64,000 nucleotides of DNA from Pseudocercospora fijiensis CIRAD86 (taxonomy: Eukaryota > Ascomycota > Dothideomycetes > Mycosphaerellales > Mycosphaerellaceae), in NCBI RefSeq assembly GCF_000340215.1, contig NW_006921532.1:11816249-11880248 (forward strand), read 5' to 3'. Below, in pieces: positions 1-12,000 of this stretch (position 1 is the first letter of the stretch; the number at the start of each line of letters is the position of its first letter). Position numbers and translations under genes: made by a program. The notes below the pieces were generated by a model. It saw only the letters and a list, made by a program, of their open reading frames with translations, was not told where the DNA came from and made no database searches.

Positions 1-276
1 CTACGTTCGAGGACGCCTATACTATACTCGGCGTTATACCCGAAACGTTAAGCGTACTAGACGGCTTTACTAAGTTAGGATTTAAGGCTATATACTACGG
101 GCTAAGCTTATAGCCTTAGTAGGTGTCTAGTGCTACGTACCTTAAGCGTATAATGCTCTCTCCCGCTTAGTTCGCTATTATAGGCAACGACGTTAGCCTC
201 GGTAAGACTATTTAGGTCCTTATAACGATCTACGAAATAGCGAAAGAGACTACCTACTAGATTAAGGTCTACGATA

Positions 277-440
277 GTAAGTTTTCCCTACGATTTATTA
301 TAAAACTTTAGGTACGTACCTATTCTTACGAGATTTAGGTACGTACCTAAAGTTTTATTATTTCCGATTATTATAATCTTTAGGTATATATCTAAAGTTC
401 CTTCCTACTAACGAAACTTTTACTAACTTCTTATATATAG
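277..440 (+). other. Intron of SNF2 relic carrying family-1 palindromes
   Basis: The 5' splice site is GTAAGT, a CTAAC/ACTAAC branch-like sequence lies near the end, and the 3' site is ATAG. Joining the flanks preserves the SNF2 frame. Two AAACTTTAGG-type palindrome units fill much of the intron (303-357 and 377-402). The copy at 28562-28725 has the same length, 164 bp. Confidence 0.75.
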
Positions 441-1860
441 ATAAGGTCCGTACCCGTATAAGCGTCGTAATAAATATAGCTACTACGAAGTACCTAGAAG
501 CCTATCGCGACTAGTTTCCCCCTAACTAAGCGCTTAAGAAGCGAGATATTATCGAGAAGATATAAGCGAGCGACGAGGCATTTAATCGTAAAGTATCTAT
601 ACGCTTAGCTATATCGACTCTTAGTCTACGCTCTAAGTACCGCCTACCGATTATCGTCTACCTACCGAATAGTCTTACGGCTTAGCTTACTAATACCGGT
701 ATATACTTCTACGATCTAGATAGTAACCGTTCTAAGTATATTTATATATATACGTTCTATTTACTCGGTATTAAGAAGAATTAGCGAGATAATTAGTTTA
801 CCGAGTCTATATCTATCCCTACAAACCTCGAGGCTCTAAAGAGTTAGTTAGCCTCTTAGAGCGGCGATAATAAACAAACATCGCGAAATCTAGTACTTAC
901 TACTTACTAAGTACTATCTAGATAGATCCTCGAGGTTAGATAGACCGTTAGGGTCTCTAAGAAGCGTACTATAGCTTATAACGAAGATAATAAGGACGCC
1001 GACGACTAAGTAGGCGATATCTTAGACGACGAGGATAGAGGTACTACGCTTACCGACCTCTAGTAGGCAGAGCTTATAATATTAAACGTCCTACTTATCC
1101 TAAAAGACTCGTTCTCTCTTATCGCGGCCGACGAGGGTTATACGGTAGGCAATCCTAAGGCAAACTAGACTAACGTACTATATAAGTTACATCCGTAGAA
1201 TAGTATAGCTATTATCTCGGATACGGTTATTCGTAACTATATATATAATATAGCATCGATTGTCCGCTTTAGTTAGCGCTAAGTTAAGAACCTCCTAGAT
1301 TTAGGTTCTAGTATTAAGAAGAATAGCCTAGACGTCGAGGAATATAGATATCTATCTTATAAGTTCGAGACACTCTACGACCGTAACTAGAGTAAGATTC
1401 TAGATACTCTATATAGGCTTATAGGCTACCCGAATCTCCTACTTAACCGGTACTACTTAGCCGCGCTCTATTCTAAAGCGATCTATAAGGCGATAGGTAG
1501 TACGGCTAATATCGGCTTCGTAATACTACTACTTCTAAGTCTAGTCTAAATCTGCTATATTAAGGGCTAAACACTTATAGCGAATAGCGTCGACTATCGT
1601 ATCGGCGCCGATATCCTACCTATATACTTCTATAATATCGAGATTCGTATAGACGATACTAGCTATACGATCTATAATATAGCCTATAGGTAGTTTACTA
1701 ATATAGTAGAAACTAAGCGTCTTTATACTATAAACGAAGACGATAAGACCGGTTACGCTACTAGCCTACGCCGTTAGCTTATACTAACCTCTAACAACCC
1801 TATTAGCTTAGTTATACTAAGACGCCGCTTAGATATAAGTACTAAGCTTATTAACTTACT

Positions 1861-1960
1861 ATAAGTTTTCTAAAACTTTAGATATATACCTTTTTTAGCT
1901 ACGGTTTAGGTATATACCTAAAGTTTCTATAATTTAGATATTGCTAACCTTTTATTATAG
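1861..1960 (+). other. Intron of SNF2 relic carrying a family-1 palindrome pair
   Basis: It starts ATAAGT, best explained as GTAAGT with the splice-site G mutated by RIP (TG to TA), and ends GCTAAC..TATAG. Joining the exons restores a Leu codon and keeps the frame. Palindromes lie at 1870-1931. Same 100-bp length as 30146-30245. Confidence 0.7.
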
Positions 1961-3072
1961 GACTAATAGCTCTATCGACCCTTTTACGTATATTTATATA
2001 TCGCTTAAGGGTAACCTCTAGACGCTACCGCCCTCCGATCGATTTAGCTACCTTAACTTCCTCTACCGCCTATCGCCGAAGTATTATACCTTCCTAGAGA
2101 TCTTCCGTAACGTCGTACTTATCTAGTTACTAAAACTCGTAGTCTAGGCCTACGAACCTATCTCTCTCTTAATTATCGAGGCTATATATAGCCTACTCTA
2201 GATCGAATATATTATAATCCGCGCTAGTATTAGTAATCGTAGCCGCGTCTTAGCCGAGCGCGCTTTTCTAAACGACCCTAACGTTCGCGTTATAATTATA
2301 TCGTCGCGTATAGGCGCCGAGTCCGCTAACTACTAGAAGGTAGCTTACTATATAGTTATACTCGACGCCGTCTCGTTCCGTATTAAGCTTTAAGCTAGCG
2401 GTCGACTTTACTATATAGGCTAAGAATACCTAGTAACGGTCTATATCTTAAATATTAACGAAACTATCGATTAGGCCTTATAGTATAAATACGAAGTACG
2501 GTTCCTTAAGTAGATTCGCTCTACCTATACCCTTAGCCTAGAAGATATAGAGGTTATTATACGAGACTATCTATTCTAAAACAATAATACTAAATAGCGC
2601 GAGAACGACGCCGCGGAGGCGCTAACTAGTCTCGTTCGAGAGTCTATTAAGACGCGTATCTATACGGTTATAGCCGACGCCCTACTACGTACTATATATA
2701 GCGTACGCTCCCCTTATACTAACGTCTCTTAGTACGATATTAAGGATCCTATAGCGAAGAACCTATTACCTAACGAGACGCTATACCGTTTAGTATATAG
2801 TAGCGCGGTTACCTATAAGGTTATCGAATAGGTCTAAGAAAAGAGTAACCTAGATAACTACCCTAATCTCGTTAACGAGGACCTAGACCCCGCCGAAGTA
2901 GATAAGCTTAACGTTAAGCTAGTCGCTAAGTACGTCGAGGACTACTAGTACCTCTAGCGTAAGACTAGGCCCTTAGTTATCGACTAAGATAAGGTTAATA
3001 GACTCGTATAGTATTACGCCGACTAGCTTATATATATAGATACCGCAAAGCTAGCGTACTTAAGTAGAACCG

Positions 3073-3181
3073 GTATATTCTACTATTAAAACTTTAGGCG
3101 TATACCTATTATTATACTCTTTAGATATATACCTAAAGTTTCTTTTAAATGTTTCTAAGTTAATACTAATAATAATTATAG
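3073..3181 (+). other. Intron of SNF2 relic carrying a family-1 palindrome pair
   Basis: GTATAT at the 5' end, TACTAAT branch-like sequence and TATAG at the 3' end; the frame continues after joining. The two facing palindromes occupy 3088-3152. The other copy is 31358-31466, also 109 bp. Confidence 0.7.
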
Positions 3182-4176
3182 ATATCGTATCCTAGTTCTA
3201 CCGCTAGGTCGACTCGCTATCCGACTATATCCTTAATAGCCTTACCTACGTAGTAGAGTAGGATAGTATAGTAGTCCCTCTATAGCTTCGATAAGAGAGA
3301 CCTCCGTTCTCCCTAATATAGACTATCCCTTCTATAGAAGATAACGAAGAGTAGCCGCCCTAGAAGCCTAACCTATTATCCCTCGGCGAGGAGGTTAAGA
3401 ATAGTATTATTAATAGTAAGTAGAACGAATTAGTTACCGTAGTAAACTAGAAACTAAACGCTATAAAGGCGACCGACCTAGCCCGCGCTAAGGTTCGAAA
3501 GAGTCTACGCGAGCTTTAGAGCCTTATTAGAGAGTAGAAGGACTACGAGGATTAACTAATAGTATTTAAGGAGCGCTAAGCGGAGAAGGTAGCCGTAGCG
3601 TAGAAGAAAGCTTATATATTACTACCGCCGCTAGATAGTCCTCTACTATCTCTATCGCTACCTCTACCTCCCCTATCCCTAGATATAGTAAACGGCGATT
3701 TACTACTTCCTCTACCTCTAAGCCCGCGGCTAGCTACGGTTAACGATAATCTACTACGTAATCCTTCGCTATCTCTAAGTATTAACGATAATCTACTACG
3801 TAATCCTTCGCCGTCTTTAAGTAATAGCGAACTTACTAATCGCTTAGATATACTACCTACTCCTCTACCTACTCCCTTATCTAGACCCCTAGAGCCGACC
3901 GCTTAGAAGATCGCTACTACTATCTCGAATACTAAAGGTCTACGTAATAAGTTTATTATTATAAACCTACCTAGTTCGCTACCTATACCTAATAGTACCC
4001 GGGCGGCTAGCGAGATAGCGTTTATAGCTAGATTCGATCGGTTAAGTATATAGGAGCGAGTTCGGGTATACGATTACCTATAGGATCTATCGGGCGGTAG
4101 TTACTAGAAGTAAGGCAAGAACCTATTTAATAAGTAGTAGAGCATTCGGTAATATAGTTGTCGGTAATATAGTTAA

Positions 4177-4727
4177 AGCTAGTTCGTAGTAGTAGATGTC
4201 TCTCCTCTCCTATATTATATATATATATATCTACTAGTTAGTAGCTTAGGGCGGAAATGCGTCTATAGTAATAAAAGTTTAGGTATATACCTAAAGTCTC
4301 TTCCTATACTAACGTAGTATTAAAGTATCTATCTTAAAAAATATATATATTATCTATATTAGCGAAAGTTTAGGTATATACTAAAAGTTTCTCCCTCTAC
4401 TAATATAGTATTAAGGTATCTAATATATATATATAATAGCTAGTTAGTTAAAAATTGTCTATAGCTATACGCGAATACGTTTAGTATATAGCTCGCGTTT
4501 AAGATATAGCTCGCTATCGCTTACGAGACGTCGCGTTTAAGATATAGCGAGATATCGCGTTTAAGATATAGCTCGCTATCGCCTTCGAGATATTACGTTC
4601 GAGATATCCGCTATCGCCTATAAGACGTTATATTCGAGATTTCTACTCTTACCTACGAGACGTCGTATTCGAGATATCGTATCTAAGATATCGTATTCGA
4701 AATATCGTATTCGAGATATCGCTTACT
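4177..4727 (+). repeat. SNF2 3' flank, two family-1 palindromes and terminal satellite
   Basis: After the SNF2 frame there are AT runs (near 4215 and 4425) and two AAACTTTAGG-type palindromes (4277-4302, 4369-4392). From about 4445 a degenerate satellite begins, built on TTCGAGATATCGCTCGCTAT-like units and rich in GATATC. No gene is visible. Confidence 0.7.
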
Positions 4728-4766
4728 ACTATAGGGCACTTTAGGGTTAGAATTAGGCGTATAGCG
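4728..4766 (+). repeat. Degenerate interstitial telomere repeats at unit start
   Basis: The unit opens with ACTATAGGGCACTTTAGGG followed by TTAGAATTAGGCG. The copy at 15613 reads TTAGGGTTAGGG here, so this is a mutated TTAGGG tract at a unit junction. Confidence 0.7.
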
Positions 4767-4790
4767 GGCGTATAGTAGGGCGCCGGCGTC

Positions 4791-5503
4791 GGGCTAATTA
4801 GCTATAACTAGCGATACGGTAAGGGCCGCGGGCTAATTAGCTATAACTAGCGATAGGAACGCTCGCTATCGCGCGCGACGTCGACGAGCCCTATTTACTA
4901 TTTATCGCCTCCCTTATAGAACTATTCTCTATTTATTCGATATTATAATATCGAAGGTATAAAAGAATATATTCTCGCGCCTACTCGTAGGCCGCCTACG
5001 TATATTGCGAGCTAAATAAGAAGGCGGTCGTATTCTTAGTCGTATCTCGACTACGCCCGTATCGGGCTAATTAGCTATAACTAGCGATACGGTAAGGGCT
5101 GCGGGCTAATTAGCTATAACTAGCGATAGGAACGCTCGCCCTCGCGCGCGACGTCGACGAGCTCTATTTACTATTTATCGCCTCTCTTATAGAACTATTC
5201 TCTATTTATTCGATATTATAATATCGAAGGTATAAAAGAATATATTCTCGCGCCTACTCGTAGGCTGCCTACGTATATTACGAGCTAAATAAGAAGGCGG
5301 TCGCATTCTTAGTCGTATCTCGACTACGCCCGCGTCGGGCTAATTAGCTATAACTAGCGATATAGTAAGGGCCGCGGGCTAATTAGCTATAACTAGCGAT
5401 AGGAACGCTCGCCCTCGCGCGCGACGTCGACTAGCTCTATTTACTATTTATCGCCTTTCTTATAGAACTATTCTCTTAGAGTACTCTCTACGAGCTATAT
5501 TAC
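4791..5503 (+). repeat. 273-bp tandem repeat, about 2.6 copies
   Basis: Repeat starts lie at 4791, 5064 and 5337 (period 273 bp). Each unit contains GGGCTAATTAGCTATAACTA twice, a short TATAATATCGAAGG block and CGCGCGACGTCGACGAGC. No coding frame is evident. The end of the same unit recurs near 6790-6870, on the far side of the SF1 helicase fragment. Confidence 0.85.
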
Positions 5504-6013
5504 GAAGATACCCTCCGCGGCCTTCGCGAAGTAGTCTTAATAACTCGCTATACTCTATATACCGCTAAGGACGTATTTAATAGTAAAGTCGGTATCTATA
5601 CTAAGGTAAGTCTCGCCTTTACCCCTTTAACGCGCCGCCCGTTATATACTAACCTAAGTAGGTTTATATCTACGGCGCGACTTTGTCTATATATAGCTTC
5701 GCCGTCCGCGTTACTTTTAGTCTCCTCCGTACTAGTAAGAAAGTTCTATAAGAACCGCGAAGATGCCCTCCGCGGCCTTCGCGAAGTAGTCTTAATAACT
5801 CGCTATACTCTATATGCCGCTAAGGACGTATTTAATAGCAAAGTCGGCATCTATACGAAGGTTAGTCTCGCCTTTACCCCTTTAACGCGCCGCCCGTTAT
5901 ATACTAACCTAAGTAGGTTTATATTTATAGCGCGACTTTGTCTATATATAGCTTCGCTATTTACGTTACTTTTAGTCTCCTCCGTACTAGTAAGAAAGTT
6001 CTATAGGAATAGT
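5504..6013 (+). repeat. 255-bp tandem duplication inside the SF1 helicase fragment
   Basis: The block starting GAAGATACCCTCCGCGGCC at 5504 recurs at 5759. The period of 255 bp equals 85 codons, so the duplication kept the frame. The same duplication exists in unit 2 (16389, 16644) and therefore predates the unit duplication. Confidence 0.9.
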
Positions 6014-6699
6014 TAAAGCGCCTTATCGCCGGTAGCTTAGTCGTTCTTATACTAATAAATAACAAGTTCGTATCTCGCGCTATTGTCGCTACTATTGCCG
6101 CTCGACTACTAGAGGGACTTTAGTAGAATCTACCTAAGCTTAATCTCGCCTTTACCCGTTCCGAGGAGTTAGAGCTAGATCCTACTATAGAATATCTTAT
6201 AGTAGAGGACCGTAGCGGACTTTTCGAAGCTAATCGGCATACCTTGCTTAGCCTTTAGCGTATAATACGCGAGGGTTTCCCCTTATTAGAGTACCTCGTT
6301 AGTATATAGCCTTATATTTCGGCGCCTAAGTATTTTAAAGCATAGCCGAAGCGAGATCTAAGCTCTATCCTAGTTAATAACTCTAACGAGAGCTTCGAGA
6401 ATATTAATATAGTTAAGTACTAGCCTTCTAAGCCTAATAGTGCTCTAGACGCCTCCTAACTAGAAGCGCTCTATCGTATTCTAACGGCGCGTCTTGCTAT
6501 TATTTAAGGCCTACCCGGTACTAGTAAGACCTATGTCTCTATATAAGCTATTAAAGTAATACTCGAGAACTAGAATAAGGGAGATCTACTAATAATTATC
6601 GCTTGTTAGACTAACTACGCTATCGACTAGTTTTTACGTTATATCGCTATATTCGAGGAAGAATTTGTACGTCTTAGTAGTCGTAGCAAGGATAAGGAT

Positions 6700-6775
6700 A
6701 TCGTTAAGCCGCTTCGTTAGGATGCGACGAAGCGCTTCTAGTTAGTAAGCCGCTTCGCTAGGATACGACGAAGCG
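6700..6775. repeat. Duplicated CCGCTTCG...CGAAGCG hairpin
   Basis: Two copies of a short inverted repeat (arms GCCGCTTCG and CGAAGCGCTT around a GGATRCGA loop) sit back to back where the helicase frame breaks off. A related arm, CTCCGTTAGAACGCGACGGAG, follows near 6880-6900. Confidence 0.7.
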
Positions 6776-7593
6776 CTTAAGAAATATTAAAGTAAGAAGG
6801 CGTTCGCATTCTAAGTCGTATCTCGACCGCGCCCGCGTCTAGCTAATTAGCTATAACTAGCGATACGGCCCTCGCTCCGTTAGAACGCGACGGAGCGCTT
6901 CCGGTTAAGAAACATACGGGGTACGCATTCCCCTACCCCTTACCCTCCGGTTCCGTAAGTAGGGATTTACCTATCTTCTTAGCTATACTTTTAGTCTTAT
7001 ATTAAGTATACGAGGTACCCTTTCCCGAAATCTAGCTAACCTGTCTGCCCGACATTAATTAAATATTATTAGAACCTAGCTAACTATCTAATTAAATAGC
7101 CTTCCTTCGCTATTACGGAAGGCTACTACGAACCTTACCCCGTATCTCGTATTACTCCGCCTATCGCCTAGTAAGGACTTTTACCTTTAATAATAGACCT
7201 ACTAGTAATACTCTTTAGGTTTACTTATCCTACGGTTTAATAGAGGAACAACTTAAAACTTTTAGTACGTACCTAAAACGCCTAGTTTTAGGTACGTACC
7301 TAAAGTTTTAAGTTGTTTACAGTATCCTTTAATTACTAGACTTTAGGTTTTGCAACGTCTACGGGAAGGCTATAGGCAGTATACGAACCTACTTATATAT
7401 ACTGCTTTATACGCAAAATATACTACGCTACTATTCCTTGCTCTCTTATATACAAAATATATCGCTAGAAAGGGGTAGCCCTTTCTAGTATTAGTAGTTT
7501 CCGCGAGATAGAACTACTACCTCCTCGAATTCTATACTTATTAGCGCGGCTTATATATAAGCTTTGCCCTCCGCTATTAACGGAATTAATACG
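6776..7593 (+). promoter_or_regulatory. Leader region of the 1,699-codon gene with a long hairpin
   Basis: The first part is a remnant of the 273-bp repeat. The rest is non-coding, with a long family-1 hairpin at 7248-7319: arms of about 32 bp beginning AACAACTTAAAACTTT, with the usual GTACGTACC cores, around a short loop. The hairpin lies about 275 bp before the ATG at 7594, so it could lie in the promoter or 5' leader. No clear TATA box could be chosen. Confidence 0.5.
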
Positions 7594-8325
7594 ATGCCGC
7601 CTAAAGGATAGCGTAAGCTACTCGGTACTAAAGAGGAAGAGCGGAAGAAGAAGGCCGAACGTACTACGAGGAAGTTAGTAAGTACGGCTCTACGACGAGC
7701 CTAGAAGAAAGTATAGTAAGCCGAGTAAGACCTAGGCGTAGTATCTTCTTCGTCTACGCTACTACTATATCTAGCCGCTATATCGTCTACCTCCTCGGCT
7801 ACTTAACCTATCCCCTATATTAACCCTCTACTTTATAGCTAAATAGGCGTAGTAGGTAGTTAAATACTCTAGAGTTAGCACTATTCGGCTAGTTAGGGAT
7901 AGCTACTTCTCCTAGTACTACGACTACTGCCGCTTTCTTTATAGATAGCGCCGCGTATAAATACTAGAGATAGGCTATAGCTCCTCGCTACCTATATTAA
8001 CTAGCTCGAGATCGACGATGTTATCGTAGTAGTCGATTAATTTACTAGAGCTAACGCCGCTAGCTCTACTCTAAGGGATAGCACTTCTACGTCTATCGTT
8101 TAATAATCGATCGTATAGGCTATCCCTACCTACGACTAGCCTTAGTTAGCTATTCGGCGGGCTCCTCTACGTCCTCTTCTCTCTAAAATAGATAGCACTT
8201 AACTAGTATACCTATCTAATACTCTCCCTTCGTATATAGGTCCTCTTACCCTACGTAGAATAGTTTACTGCCTCGCTCCGATAGCTACTAGACCCCCTTC
8301 GTCCGCTATAGTATAATCCCTACTA

Positions 8326-8714
8326 GCGCTAGCTTCTATACTAGCGATACCTCCCGCGCTAGCTTCTATACTAGCGATACCTCCCGCGCTAGCTTCTATA
8401 CTAGCGATACCTCCCGCGCTAGCTTCTATACTAGCGATACCTCCCGCGCTAGCTTCTATACTAGCGATACCTCCCGCGCTAGCTTCTATACTAGCGATAC
8501 CTCCCGCGCTAGCTTCTATACTAGCGATACCTCCCGCGCTAGCTTCTATACTAGCGATACCTCCCTAGCTAGCTTCTATACTAGCGATACCTCCCTAGCT
8601 AGCTTCTATACTAGCGATATCTCCCGCGCTAGCTTCTATACTAGCGACGCCTTCCTAGCTAGCTTCTATACTAGCGACGCCTTCCCTACTAGCTTCTATA
8701 CTAGCGACGCCGCC
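8326..8714 (+). repeat. 30-bp coding minisatellite, 13 copies
   Basis: Units of the form GCTAGCTTCTATACTAGCGA plus TACCTCCCGC, nearly identical in the 5' half and drifting to CTCCCTAGC and GCCTTCC variants at the 3' end. Length 30 bp, so the frame is kept and each unit encodes ALASILAIPP. Unit 2 has 11 copies. Confidence 0.95.
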
Positions 8715-8715
8715 T

Positions 8716-9003
8716 AAGCCTAACTCCTAAGGAAGCGTAGCTTATTCTTCCCTATTACTAGCTTCGAAGTCTACTACTTAACCTACTTCGCCGACTTCTC
8801 GAAGAAGTCTCTCCTTCCCTCCTATTCTAGAGAGCCCCTCGTTACCTACGACGCCGCCTAAGCTAGACTCCTAAGTAAGCGTAGCTTATTCTTCCCTATT
8901 ACTAGCTTCGAAGTCCGCTACTTAACCTACTTTACCGACTTCTCGAAGAAGTCTCTCCTTCCCTTCTATTCTAGAGAGCCCCTCGTTACCTACTTTAAGA
9001 GAC
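8716..9003 (+). repeat. 144-bp tandem duplication within the large gene
   Basis: The segment starting AAGCCTAACTCCTAAGGAAG is repeated from 8860 with about 90% identity. It encodes two 48-codon copies containing SVAYSSLLLASKS and RRSLSFP.ILESPSLPT. Also present in unit 2. Confidence 0.85.
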
Positions 9004-12000
9004 GGGACGAATTAACTACTAGCCTTAGTATAGCGTAGTCGACCGATCGTAAGCGCGAGTATATCTAAGTCTAATTCTAGAGATAGTATTCCTAGCCCTA
9101 GCTTAAGGCGAAGCCCGTCTAGATTAAGAGATAGTATTACTAGGTCTAATTTAAGAGAGAGCTTATAAAGGCCTCGTTTTAGAGCTTACCTATCGTAGCT
9201 ATAACGCGGGCTCCTACTACGTATCTAGCTAAATCTTAGAGGACGTAACCTACGCCCTACCTTACTAGAACCCCTACTACCGCTACGACCTACGCTACCG
9301 CGAGGTTAGTAGGGTCGAGACGATAATAGCGATATTACGCTCGAAAGCTCGTAAGTATCTTCGGTAACTAGTAGTTTAATCTAATCGGATTTAAGTAGTC
9401 CTTTAAGTAGCGATACTAGGGTTAATTCCGACGAGGAACTAGATAACCTACCTATTATATTAACCCCTTATAGTTAGACAGTACTTTACTAAGCGCTCGC
9501 TATAGATAGTTACTCTTATAAGTATTCCTAAGACTAGGATACGGACGCGGAAGAAGAGGAGCCGATACCGCCTAAAGTTATACTCGTAGAATTTATTACT
9601 AAGGGTACTACCGCTACCTTCGCCTAAAGTTAACTTTACTAGCTCCCGGATGTACTTATATACGTCGTAGAGTATAGTAAGCTCCCGACGTATATATACG
9701 AGTAGCTCCGAGGCATCGACTAGTATAGACTCCTCGCCGGGTAGGTTAATAAGGTACCTTCTATAGTCCTATTACTCGAGAAGTCGTACCTTATATCTAC
9801 TAATTAGCTATTTTATATTACTCGATACTAGGATATTAACGCACTTCTTTTCCCTATAACCTTACTTGCGACCTATAGAGCTAGTATTCGGTTATTCTAT
9901 ACGCCTCGCTTTATAAAGACTATTACTTACGAGTAGTATATACTAGTAGGCCGCTCTCCGATACGACCCGAACGCTATAAGTATATACGGATCGCGACTA
10001 GACTCGATGCTTCTAGATTTAATATATACCTCTTCTTCCCTAACCTTCTACTCCCTAAAGCGAATCGAAATCGGAAGATCGACTAGTAATATCGCTATTA
10101 TATAAACAAGCGTAAATAGGCTTACTTTGTTAATACTATCCTTATTCCTACGCTTCGCGATACTTATCCTTCTTAAGTGCTCGTATATTATCCCCTATCC
10201 TTCTAGTAAGTATATAATCGCGTATACGCTTAATAGAAATAAGGCGTAGAAGGTAATAATCGTAACGTTAGTAAAATCTCTTATAATATTATAGATCCGC
10301 TATCGGTAAATTAAGACCCTATAGTCGACGTAGCTATACTACGACTATATTATTTATAGTAGGGTATCGAATATTAGTTACGTCGAGACTTAGATATATA
10401 TTAGCGGCGTATAGAACTAGTTGTTATATAGTATAGAACTAAAATCCGTCTAGAGGTATAGACTCCCCTAGAGCTTAAAGAACTCCTCGATTAGTCCCTC
10501 GAGCGCTAGTTTAACCCTATATATCGTAATATAGACCGCGCTTAGTTCGACCTCGCGTAGGAAGACATCCCTACTAGACTAGTAGTCGAAGACGTAGTAG
10601 TATCTCCGCTTATCGCCCTTTACCGAATAGCCTATAGCGTTACGAAGACTAGCGGCCTTAATATCGAGTATCCTTAAGTATACTAGTAGTTCGGTATATA
10701 AGAGGCTTATAGTATCCGAGGCAAACTACTCCGTAAGTCCGTAGAGCGGCTTAGTAGTATCGGCTTCTTTTAAGGATATAATATATCGAAGGATCTCTTC
10801 GCGTTTATTAACCGAACGGTAGAACCTATTTTTAGTTAGTTAATACTACCGCTTCTTATATTCTCCTAGTCTACTATCGACTAGGTAGCCGCTATTACTT
10901 CCCTTATTACCTAAGATACTATATTTCGCCGAGCTTATATCTTAGACGCCTTTAAAGCGGAAATTATATAAGCGTATAATACGCTAGATAGCTACGCCTC
11001 GAGTACTATTCCCTTTAGCGTACAAGGAGAGGTTCGTACTTACTAGGACCTACTCTATTAGCCTAATCTACCTATAACTCGCCTAAGCCTAACTAAGGGA
11101 GTAGACGGGCGTTATACTTACTAGCCTTTCTTCGTACTCGAGAGTAAGTACGTCGTCGACTTTATACGTTTATAGTTAAACCGCTAGCTCTTTGCAATAT
11201 ATATAGTCCTTTCGTAAAGGTTCGTTAACGTAGGCGTAAATACCGCCTAACTCGATCGTATAACCCGCGCTATTAAGGAAGCCTCTACGTCGGCAATACT
11301 TAATATACTATTCGACTTACTAACGACGACCTATAATAGTAGTTCCTTTAGTATAAAGTATAGACTCTCTCGTAATCGTTACGACTAGTTAGGCGTAGGC
11401 GATAGAGAGTAGAAAGGAAGTCGTTAGGGTTTAAATATTATAGTAAGCCTCTATACTACGTACGCCGCCTAGCTCCTAGCCGATCTCTTTAACTAGGTTT
11501 AACTACGCTTCTATACTACCGCGCTCTAGTAGACCGCCTATACTACCGACTTCCTTTATAGCTAGCTCTAGGCTACTAGTTCGGGAAGGCTAGAGCAAGC
11601 TTTTTATAACTATATAAAGGAGACGATCGACTAATTCGTTACTGCCTACTAAACGTATCGAGTAGCGTATAGGGAGCGTAAGAGTAACGACTTAGAAGAG
11701 GATAACAACTCGGATTAGTACCTAGGTATCGTTAAACGGGCGCTTTAGCGATTAAGCTAGGTATATAGATGCCGCTATACTAGCTATATACTTTATATAC
11801 TCTTAAAGCCCGATAAGCGCCTAGGGGATTAGGTATAGTTATACTGCTTCTTCTCGGAGGAAGTTACTAATAAAGAGAGAGCCGGTCTCTATAGCTTTTC
11901 GTACGACCTTATATATCGGATAACGGGCGAGAGACCTAATATTATCGTCGCCCGGGGCGGTAGTAGTAACGCTATAAAAGGCGGCTTTACCTTATTTACC

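Larger units (their letters stand above)
1..4176 (+). pseudogene. SNF2-family ATPase/helicase, RIP-decayed (5' end outside window)
   Basis: The frame reads as a SNF2 ATPase of the Rad5/Rad16-like type, which would remodel chromatin or translocate on DNA in the nucleus. Motif I (consensus DDxGLGKT) reads DDVSLGKT near 187-210, with the first Gly changed to Ser. Motif II reads ADEGY near 1128-1142, a DEGH box with His mutated to Tyr. The C-terminal helicase half holds IISSRIGAESANYQ and a motif VI remnant of the form QASGRLYxIGQE near 2386-2427. Three introns (277-440, 1861-1960, 3073-3181) join in frame, and all carry the AAACTTTAGG palindrome. The C-terminus is low in complexity, with a repeated NDNLLRNPS motif near 3750-3830. 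Dozens of TAG/TAA stops fall where Gln/Trp is expected. The gene is dead; the family call is firm, its original partner or target unknown. Confidence 0.85.
1..4727 (+). repeat. Unit 0: 3' end of a Y'-like subtelomeric unit
   Basis: The sequence aligns almost base for base with 28286-33012, so this is the 3' end of another copy of the large unit, cut by the window edge. It contains most of the SNF2 ATPase gene and the satellite that ends the unit. The telomere-repeat start of the next unit follows directly at 4728. Differences between the copies are mostly C-to-T and G-to-A, as RIP would produce. Confidence 0.85.
5504..6775 (+). pseudogene. SF1B helicase fragment, Upf1/ZNFX1-like, RIP-decayed
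   Basis: The readable frame from about 5885 resembles fungal NFX1-type (ZNFX1-like) helicases, which bind RNA or nucleic acid. It includes LDASQLEALRRILTARLAII before motif I. Motif I reads GLPGTSKT (6508-6531), GxPGTGKT with the last Gly changed to Ser by RIP. It is followed by IIIACQTNYAIDQFLRYI and a stretch ending FVRLxSRSKDKDIVKPLR. The fragment stops there, before motif II, so no complete ATPase is left. An 85-codon block is duplicated in tandem upstream. A one-base loss in a CCCTTTAACG run shifts the frame in every copy. It is flanked on both sides by pieces of the 273-bp repeat, suggesting insertion or capture into that array. Confidence 0.75.

Noticed and set aside
303..357. Palindromes as rho-independent terminators
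   Set aside because: They lie inside introns and intergenic DNA of a eukaryote, and no consistent T-run follows them.
4728..4766. TTAGGG tract as an actual chromosome end
   Set aside because: Only about three units, followed by many kilobases of sequence; it is interstitial.
8326..8714. Regular 30-bp repeats resembling a CRISPR array
   Set aside because: The units are contiguous with no unique spacers and encode an in-frame decapeptide repeat inside a long gene; the genome is fungal.
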